DNA from: Nostocales cyanobacterium Centralia_MAG_434
GTDB taxonomy: Bacteria; Cyanobacteriota; Cyanobacteriia; Cyanobacteriales; Nostocaceae
Reading direction: 5' to 3'
DNA: 46,608 nt
Assembly (NCBI GenBank): GCA_021324415.1
Contig: JAJPJF010000081.1
Span: forward strand, 1 to 46,608
Position 1 is the stretch's first letter. Each line of letters opens with the position of its first letter. This document shows positions 41,234 through 46,608 of this stretch, piece after piece. The position numbers were made by a program, and so were the translations under genes. Below the pieces are notes generated by a model that did not search any database, had not been told where the DNA came from, and was given only the letters and a program-made list of their open reading frames with translations.

Positions 41234-42028
41234 GTGTTACAGCGTTTAATAACAGCTTTGGTACTAGCTATAACTACAACAGTGCTAGTGATTTGTACGA
41301 ATATGCAGTTTAGCAGTAGCTCGGATGCCTTCACACAACTCTCGACAAAAACAACCCAATTAACAAGTCTTTCCCCCTCCCCCTTATCTCCTCCCTCTCT
41401 TCCCACCACTTCTCCAAAAGCCCATCCGCTACCGCCAACACTGGCACAATGGCAAGATCGCACCAATAGTGGAGACTACTTTTCTCAAGTTACACCAACT
41501 CAACTGGGTTATTTAGTCTGGTCACAGTTTCCTGTTAAAGTTTATGTACAGTCACCGCCCTCAGCTAACAATCAAGCTGAGATATGGATAAATGATGTTT
41601 TGCAGGCGGTTCATGAGTGGAGTACCTACTTACCTCTGATAGTAGTTGACAAGCCAGAGGTTGCTGATATTTCGATTTTACGAAAAGCTCCAGCATTGCA
41701 GATTTCCAGAGACAATAAAATACTTCGTGCTCGTTCAGCACAAACCACCTACGAGTTTTACATCAGTCCCAATAATCTGTTATCCCATCGCTTCACAATA
41801 TTGCTTAGTCCAAGCCAGATAGGCCATTATCTTACCGCAGCAGCCCGTCATGAACTTGGTCATGCCTTAGGAATTTGGGGTCATAGTCCTTTACAAAGCG
41901 ATGCTCTCTATTTTTCTCAAGTCCAAAACCCACCACCGATTTCTTCCAGAGATGTAAACACTCTCAAACGAGTGTATGAGCAACCAACCAGCCTAGGATG
42001 GCCTTTACCTAAGGACAATAGGCGCTGA
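41234..42028 (+). CDS. Metzincin-type (M10-like) metalloprotease, exported
   Basis: A 264-residue protein with a signal-like N-terminus (RLITALVLAITTTVLVICTN, about 4-23), a Ser/Pro linker (about 45-61, LSPSPLSPPSLPTTSP) and a C-terminal zinc-protease domain. The active-site motif HELGHALGIWGHS starts at His206, with HExxHxxGxxGH giving three His ligands (206, 210, 216) and Glu207. There is no obvious Met-turn sequence nearby. The domain is only about 190 residues, small for M10. GTG 41234 is the likely start, with no ribosome site; no better ATG preserves the signal. Probably periplasmic or envelope-anchored. The substrate is unknown. Confidence 0.8.
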   Translation: MLQRLITALVLAITTTVLVICTNMQFSSSSDAFTQLSTKTTQLTSLSPSPLSPPSLPTTSPKAHPLPPTLAQWQDRTNSGDYFSQVTPTQLGYLVWSQFPVKVYVQSPPSANNQAEIWINDVLQAVHEWSTYLPLIVVDKPEVADISILRKAPALQISRDNKILRARSAQTTYEFYISPNNLLSHRFTILLSPSQIGHYLTAAARHELGHALGIWGHSPLQSDALYFSQVQNPPPISSRDVNTLKRVYEQPTSLGWPLPKDNRR

Positions 42029-42483
42029 TCCCTTTAGGGAAAACACCAAAAGTGTAACAAAACTTTGTGACTTTGCTACATAAAGCACATTTGCCTCACC
42101 AGTGAAATAATCTTTAAGCGTTTTTTCAATAAATCTTTAGAAAGATAAACACTAAATACGATCAGAATTGCCTGACAATATATCTTGTGATCATGACGTC
42201 ATCTACCCTGAGATCTATGCACTTAGTCTCACACGTATTGTCCAATAGCAAAGTAAAGCACAAGCAATTTGATTTTTTGCTGTATCATTCTAAGCAAGCC
42301 ATATAGTCAATAATTTTCACTGTGTCAAGCTACCAAAGTCTCTTATGCGGTGCAATCTAAATTTTTAGGCAAATCAAGATGGCATTGTTAAGTTAAGCAA
42401 TTAGGTGTCTCTCAGATACATTGTGCTTAATGCCTTCGATAAGTTTTAGAAATCAATTAAACACCTATATTCTTCAATACCCC
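42029..42483. other. Gap before the Crp/Fnr gene
   Basis: 455 bp with no gene of its own. Near its left end CCCTTTAGGG (42031-42040) is a small palindrome. The right part lies in the open frame upstream of the regulator start and may be coding if ATG 42430 is used. Confidence 0.45.
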
Positions 42484-43074
42484 ATGACGTTTTCTACAAG
42501 TCGTATACAAAACTCTGCCTTATATGGACCGCTACCGCAACGCTTATTCACACGTCGTGAAGTTATTCCACAGCGCAATGATGTACTCTGGCGAATTGAG
42601 CGGGGAGTGGTTCGTGCTTTAACCTGGAGCGAGGACGGAAGTTATATCACCTTAGGTTACTGGGGAGCTGGTGATCTAATTGGTTATCCTCTTTCCAAAG
42701 TAAAACCATATCAGATTGAATGCATGACAAGCGTGGAGGCAAAAATACTACCCCCTCATCTTTGGCATCAAGAGATCAACTCCCTATTATCTCACATTCA
42801 ACAGGCAGAGGAACTGCTGAGTATAGTGCATCGTAAACCGATTTCTCTGCGTTTATTGCAGTTTTTGGTATGGCTAAGTGAAAAATTCGGTCGTGATGTG
42901 GAACAGGGAAAATTGATTGATCTGAGCGTCACTCATCAAGAAATGGCAGAAGTGTTGAATACCACAAGAGTTACTGTCACTCGTCTACTGCAGGAATTTG
43001 AAGAGGAAGGAACGCTCTCAAGGTACAAACGCCGAATTATTCTGCGTTCTCCAAATAGAGGAGGCTTAAAGTAG
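42484..43074 (+). CDS. Crp/Fnr family transcriptional regulator
   Basis: A 196-residue regulator: an N-terminal beta-roll (IPQRNDVLWRIERGVVRALT, WSEDGSYITLGYWGAGDLIG), a dimerisation helix (LLSHIQQAEELLSIVHRKPI), and a C-terminal winged HTH (LSVTHQEMAEVLNTTRVTVT with RLLQEFEEEGTLSRYKRRII). The cyclic-nucleotide pocket (the FGExALLxxxxR signature) is not preserved, so it probably does not bind cAMP. ATG 42484 (MTFSTSRIQNS) is taken from recollected homologues; ATG 42430 and TTG 42421 are open. It precedes the SLH porin gene by 142 bp on the same strand and might control it, but this is not shown by the sequence. Confidence 0.87.
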   Translation: MTFSTSRIQNSALYGPLPQRLFTRREVIPQRNDVLWRIERGVVRALTWSEDGSYITLGYWGAGDLIGYPLSKVKPYQIECMTSVEAKILPPHLWHQEINSLLSHIQQAEELLSIVHRKPISLRLLQFLVWLSEKFGRDVEQGKLIDLSVTHQEMAEVLNTTRVTVTRLLQEFEEEGTLSRYKRRIILRSPNRGGLK

Positions 43075-43147
43075 CTCACAAATAGAGCAATTAATCTATG
43101 TTAATCACCATTAAATTTGGTACAATTTCTACTGAGAGTCATGAGTA

Positions 43148-43180
43148 AATTCCCTGACAATTTATGCATATCAGGGAATT
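43148..43180 (+). promoter_or_regulatory. 10-bp inverted repeat upstream of the porin gene
   Basis: AATTCCCTGA (43148-43157) and TCAGGGAATT (43171-43180) are exact reverse complements with a 13-nt spacer, 36 bp before the porin start. It could be an operator, a leader hairpin, or a terminator for the upstream regulator gene (no T-run). Confidence 0.5.
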
Positions 43181-43216
43181 ATATCACGAATTGAAGTAGG
43201 TGTGAGTGAGAAAAAC

Positions 43217-44992
43217 ATGAAAAAAGCATTTTGGAGTATTTTGAGGCTGAGTCCCATTGTATTGACTGCCGTGTGCCTGGCTGCTAACAGTGCCTTGGCG
43301 GATGAAGCTAATCAAACTGAGGCGACTCATGCGACCAAGTCAACTGATGAAGTCAATATTGGTCGAGTTACATCTGTTTCCCGTATTTCCCAATCTTCAT
43401 CGGAATCTATTGGTCAAGTCACATCAGTTTCTCAATTTTCTGATGTACAACCTACAGACTGGGCATTTCAAGCATTGCAATCCTTGGTAGAGCGCTACGG
43501 TTGTATTGCTGGTTATCCTAACGGCACTTACCGTGGCAACCGTGCAATGACCCGTTATGAATTCGCAGCTGGGTTGAACGCTTGCTTAGACCGTGTTAAC
43601 GAACTCATTGCCACCGCAACGGCTGATCTTGTCAAGAAAGAAGACTTGGCTACATTGCAGCGCTTGCAAGAAGAATTTGCTGCTGAACTGGCAACTCTGC
43701 GTGGTCGTGTCGATTCTCTAGAAGCTCGTACTGCAGAATTAGAGGCACATCAGTTCTCCACAACCACCAAGTTGGTTGGCGAAGCAATTTTTAGCGTTAA
43801 TGATGTTTTTGGAGATAGGCAAGCAGTTAGTGCTCGCACTCTAAGAAACAACCCAAATGTTAGAGGAGGCAACTTAAGCACTAATGCCACTTTCTCTGAT
43901 CGGGTTCGTCTGAGCTTAAACTCCAGCTTCACTGGAAAAGACAGATTGCAAATCCGTTTGCAAGCAGGCAATGTTGTCAACAACGGCAATAATATCTACG
44001 GTGCGGGTTCAACTGGCACTAACATGAGCCGCTTAGCATATGACGGGTTTGACACCAACCAGAACAGCGTTACCATAGATAAAATCAACTACGCCTTCGA
44101 CCTCACAGATGCCATCCGCGTCAAGGTTGATGCTAACCAAGGTGAATATTACGAAAACATCAATACCTTTAACCCTGACTTCGCAAGCAGTGCTAAAGGT
44201 GCTCTATCGCGCTATGGTCGTTTCAGCCCCATTTATCGTCAAGGGGCAGGTGGTGCCGGTGCAACTGTCACCTTTGCCCCTAAAGGATTTTTGACTGCAT
44301 CTGTTGGTTATCTAGCTGGTGGACGTAATAACGTTGCTAGCAATCCCAGCCCAGGAGATGGTTTGTTCGATGGTAACTATGCAGCTTTGGCTCAGTTAGA
44401 GATCAAACCTGCTAAAGCCTTCAACGTTGGTCTAACCTACGCACACACTTTCCAAAATCCCCAAGGTGGTGTCAACATATTTGAAAGCACAGGTAGTACC
44501 TTTGCTTCTCAACCTTTTGGTCCCAACGTTTCTACCTCAGGAAACCACTACGGTGTAGAACTTACCTTTAATCCTAGCGAAAAAATAACTCTGAGCGGTT
44601 GGGGAGGCTATAGCCAACTTCATGCTGAGAATGGTGCAACTGCTGCTCAAAGTGGTATTGGCACACCTATAGGTAAGGGTAGTAATGCAGAGGCATTCTA
44701 CTATGGTGCGACTCTGTCACTAAAAGACTTTGGTAAACAAGGCAACGTGCTTGGTTTCATCTTTGGTGTACCACCCAAAGTCAGCTACAGTGATGTCACA
44801 CTGACTACAGGCGGAGTTACAAGAAGACAAAGAGACGTGGATACTACCTATCAACTAGAAGGTCTCTACAAATTCCAGGTCAACGATAATATTTCAATCA
44901 CTCCAGGTGTCATTGTTCTGTTCAATCCAGAACACAACAACAAGAATGACAATGAATATGTAGGTACATTACGTACCACCTTCACTTTCTAA
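43217..44992 (+). CDS. SLH-domain OprB-type porin (iron-uptake porin family)
   Basis: A 591-residue outer-membrane protein: signal peptide with cleavage probably after ANSALA (about residue 27), a Ser/Thr-rich stretch with the repeated GRVTSVSRIS/GQVTSVSQFS, an SLH domain (about 72-130: SDVQPTDWAFQALQSLVERY, GCIAGYPNGTYRGNRAMTRY, EFAAGLNACL), a coiled coil (140-180, LATLRGRVDSLEARTAELEA) and a beta-barrel to the terminal Phe (TLRTTFTF). The SLH domain binds the peptidoglycan-linked polymer. This family is the major cyanobacterial porin type and some members transport iron or small ions; the substrate here is not known. ATG 43217 is preferred to GTG 43202. Confidence 0.9.
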   Translation: MKKAFWSILRLSPIVLTAVCLAANSALADEANQTEATHATKSTDEVNIGRVTSVSRISQSSSESIGQVTSVSQFSDVQPTDWAFQALQSLVERYGCIAGYPNGTYRGNRAMTRYEFAAGLNACLDRVNELIATATADLVKKEDLATLQRLQEEFAAELATLRGRVDSLEARTAELEAHQFSTTTKLVGEAIFSVNDVFGDRQAVSARTLRNNPNVRGGNLSTNATFSDRVRLSLNSSFTGKDRLQIRLQAGNVVNNGNNIYGAGSTGTNMSRLAYDGFDTNQNSVTIDKINYAFDLTDAIRVKVDANQGEYYENINTFNPDFASSAKGALSRYGRFSPIYRQGAGGAGATVTFAPKGFLTASVGYLAGGRNNVASNPSPGDGLFDGNYAALAQLEIKPAKAFNVGLTYAHTFQNPQGGVNIFESTGSTFASQPFGPNVSTSGNHYGVELTFNPSEKITLSGWGGYSQLHAENGATAAQSGIGTPIGKGSNAEAFYYGATLSLKDFGKQGNVLGFIFGVPPKVSYSDVTLTTGGVTRRQRDVDTTYQLEGLYKFQVNDNISITPGVIVLFNPEHNNKNDNEYVGTLRTTFTF

Positions 44993-45044
44993 AAGCTAAA
45001 AAGTAAGCAAGCGCTCAAGCACTTACTACCAACTCATTAAACAT

Positions 45045-45074
45045 AAAAAGCCCGCCTATATTGGTGGGCTTTTT
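45045..45074 (+). terminator. Rho-independent terminator of the porin gene
   Basis: AAAAAGCCCGCC (45045-45056) pairs with GGTGGGCTTTTT (45063-45074) around a 6-nt loop; the T-run ends the stem. Textbook. Confidence 0.9.
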
Positions 45075-45135
45075 CTTAAGCAAATAAAAAACAATTAAGC
45101 CCATTCCCCTCTAAATAAATCTATCCCCCTTCGCT

Positions 45136-45290
45136 TATCCTCCTTGTCTCCCTTGTCCTCCTTGTCTCCCTTGTCCTCCTTGTCTCCTTTATCCTCCTTG
45201 TCTCCCTTATCCTCCTTGTCTCCCTTGTCCTCCTTGTCTCCCTTGTCCTCCTTGTCTCCCTTGTCCTCCTTGTCTCTCTTGTCTCCCTAT
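45136..45290. repeat. 18-bp tandem repeat CTCCTTGTCTCCCTTGTC
   Basis: About eight near-identical 18-bp units in which two 9-mers alternate. This is the reverse-strand form of the GGGGACAAG family and the longest, most regular array apart from the window ends. Open frames through it (SPLSSL repeats and TRETRR repeats) are periodic artefacts. Confidence 0.95.
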
Positions 45291-45550
45291 ACGCCGTCAT
45301 CTTGCTGCTTGGACAAATTCGTTGGCGGACGATCGCTACTCCATGCCCACCATGCACAACCACAATGGCACTGGTAAAACTCCTGCCATTTCTTGCTATA
45401 GTCTTCTGTAATTACAGGCGATCGCCGATTAATCCAGACTTGTAAAGCTTCTAAGCTATTAGAGTGACAGTTAGGACAACAAAACTCATAGGCATGAACT
45501 GCCTTGTTTGTCCATTCAGGTGGGATGATAGCAAAAGCATCCATTGTCAT
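45287..45550 (-). CDS. Small zinc-ribbon-like protein
   Basis: An 87-residue protein with two Cys clusters, CCPNC (about 24-28) and CHCGC (about 66-70), giving a CxxC...CxC treble-clef or zinc ribbon. AWWAWSSDRPPT follows the second cluster. No enzyme motif. Cytosolic. ATG 45550 (MTMDAFAIIPPEWTNK) is chosen, with 45544 also possible; the open frame to 45628 adds non-conserved sequence. The stop codon falls at the edge of the 18-bp repeat array. Confidence 0.7.
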   Translation of the reverse strand: MTMDAFAIIPPEWTNKAVHAYEFCCPNCHSNSLEALQVWINRRSPVITEDYSKKWQEFYQCHCGCAWWAWSSDRPPTNLSKQQDDGV

Positions 45551-45644
45551 TGGTAGGGGCAGGTATAAAGTGTAAGTATGTACAATAGACACCTTGTTAA
45601 GCCTGCCCGTACATAAAAGCAGGTTCAACTCACAAAAGTTTAAG

Positions 45645-45677
45645 CAGGCATGCTGGATAGCTTATGAAACATGCCTG
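45645..45677. repeat. Inverted repeat CAGGCATG
   Basis: CAGGCATG (45645-45652) and CATGCCTG (45670-45677) flank 17 nt. A related AAGCCTGCCCGTACAT lies nearby (45599-45614), so this may be a dispersed element. It lies between divergent genes. Confidence 0.55.
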
Positions 45678-45782
45678 TACATCAATAATAATAACTATAC
45701 AAAGTGGTTGAAATTATGCTTTTTCTTAAATTGAAGGAACCATACACTTCTAGCACGTATTATAAGCTTTACGATATCTCAT

Positions 45783-46388
45783 ATGGACCCAAACGTTGAA
45801 ATTCGTCGGTTGTTAGATCTGATGCCAGCCTCGGGTCGGATGATGACCAAAATCGTCAGTAAACCGGGGCAAACAAAGGTAATTGACACCCTGTTTCCAC
45901 TACCTTGGAATCTAGAACGACCAATATACATCAATTTCGATTTGTGGCGTCGCCTGCGATCGCAACAACGTGACCTACTGCTCTTACGGACAGTCAGCTG
46001 GTTGATAGGAGTAAAATGGTTCAAGCCTGATATATCTCAAGGTATTGCAGCCGCAGGGATATTGGCCGGATTAGTAGAATTAATCCAAACAGACATCGTG
46101 GGAGTAGTGGTTGCTGGAGGGTTAACGACCTTAGCTGTACAGCGTATCTGGCGTAGTAACCACTCCCAAGAACTAGAGTTAAATGCTGATGAAGCTGCTA
46201 TACGCGTAGCACAACGCCGAGGCTACTCAGAATCTGAAGCCGCACAACATCTATTATCTGCAATAGAGACAGTAGCAAAAATTGAAGGGCGTTCTACCTT
46301 AAACTTTATCGAGCTTATTCGGAGCCAAAACTTACGAGTGATCGCTGGTTTGTCACCAGTAGCTGTCCCAAAAAGTCAAGAGGGTTAA
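45783..46388 (+). CDS. DUF3318 family membrane protein
   Basis: A 201-residue protein of the cyanobacterial DUF3318 family: MDPNVEIRRLLDLMPASGRM, a conserved LFPLPWNLERPIYINFDLWR segment, then a hydrophobic region (about 86-118, GIAAAGILAGLVELIQTDIV and GVVVAGGLTTLAVQRIW) forming one or two membrane helices, and a C-terminal soluble part with ELELNADEAAIRVAQRRGYS. The function is unknown. The ELNADEAA segment loosely resembles metalloprotease-like ADxxA motifs, but no HExxH exists. The repeat array starts about 7 bp after the stop. Confidence 0.85.
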   Translation: MDPNVEIRRLLDLMPASGRMMTKIVSKPGQTKVIDTLFPLPWNLERPIYINFDLWRRLRSQQRDLLLLRTVSWLIGVKWFKPDISQGIAAAGILAGLVELIQTDIVGVVVAGGLTTLAVQRIWRSNHSQELELNADEAAIRVAQRRGYSESEAAQHLLSAIETVAKIEGRSTLNFIELIRSQNLRVIAGLSPVAVPKSQEG

Positions 46389-46394
46389 GTGTCA

Positions 46395-46608
46395 TAGAGG
46401 ACAGGGGGACAAGGGAGGACAAGGGGACAAGGGGACAAGGGAGACAAGGGGACAAGGGGGGACAAGGGAGACAAGGGGACAAGGGGGGACAAGGGAGACA
46501 AGGGGACAAGGGAGACAGACCTATCCTATGCCCTATGCCCTATGCCCTATGCCCTATGCCCTATGCCCTATGCCCTATGCCCTATGCCCTATGCCCTATG
46601 CCCTATGC
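46395..46608. repeat. Minisatellite: GGGGACAAG units then CCCTATG heptamers
   Basis: Roughly 120 bp of GACAAGGGG-type units (46395-46516), the junction ACAGACCTATCC, then about twelve perfect 7-bp units of CCCTATG to the window end (46525-46608). The heptamer array probably continues. Same composite order as at 37077-37151. Confidence 0.95.

Noticed and set aside
45121-45377. Open frames on both strands with SPLSSL and TRETRR repeat proteins
   Set aside because: They consist only of the translated 18-bp tandem repeat; an array without stops gives long frames on both strands. No start context or non-repeat domain.
46315-46509. Minus-strand frame rich in CLPCPPLSP
   Set aside because: Encoded by the terminal repeat array and overlaps the DUF3318 gene; same artefact.

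Overview
The window comes from a filamentous, heterocyst-forming cyanobacterium of the Nostocales. Photosystem II genes psbH, psbN and psbI are present, as are the cyanobacterial families DUF4332, DUF3769, DUF3318 and an SLH/OprB-type porin. HIP1 octamers (GCGATCGC) recur, and a hetC/hetP heterocyst locus is recognisable. I cannot name the genus. No tRNA, rRNA, CRISPR array or complete insertion sequence was seen.

Layout. 1-316: G-rich minisatellite and AT-rich DNA. 317-3279: a small coiled-coil membrane protein, a GIY-YIG domain protein and a larger membrane protein of unknown role. 3380-5815: a GH116 glucosidase. 6490-13967: the most distinctive block, hetC (cNMP-like domain + C39 peptidase + ABC exporter), a 1.28 kb gene-poor gap with two doubtful small ORFs, a shortened HlyD-type adaptor, hetP and a parvulin-type peptidyl-prolyl isomerase bracketed by two copies of one palindrome. 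14492-18770: TetR regulator, DUF4332 protein, Xaa-Pro aminopeptidase, MarR regulator and methyltransferase-like protein. 18865-21217: lipoprotein, unknown soluble protein and anchored unknown protein. 21218-22103: cluster of inverted repeats. 22104-27702: GAF-TPR protein, IMPase/CysQ-type phosphatase, PfkB kinase, rsmI, rpsU and pth. 27774-35000: tatA, a PLD-family protein, psbH, psbN, an unknown protein, an LptD-like protein (DUF3769) and psbI. 35775-44992: glycosyltransferase, ABC-F ATPase, gpmI, secG, a metzincin-like protease, a Crp/Fnr regulator and an SLH porin. 45287-46608: zinc-ribbon protein, DUF3318 protein and a long minisatellite running off the window.

How the genes may work together. 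Housekeeping and envelope functions dominate: translation (rsmI, rpsU, pth, ABC-F), secretion (tatA, secG), outer membrane (DUF3769 protein, porin) and photosystem II. The developmental block is hetC-hetP. Here it also holds a HlyD-like piece and a peptidyl-prolyl isomerase, the kind of partners found beside peptide exporters, so HetC may be part of a fuller export apparatus in this organism. That is an inference from gene order.

A second theme is a dispersed family of 7-18 bp G/C-rich tandem repeats. They lie just after the stop codons of several genes, in two places share the same module order, and similar tracts occur in frame in the linkers of three proteins.
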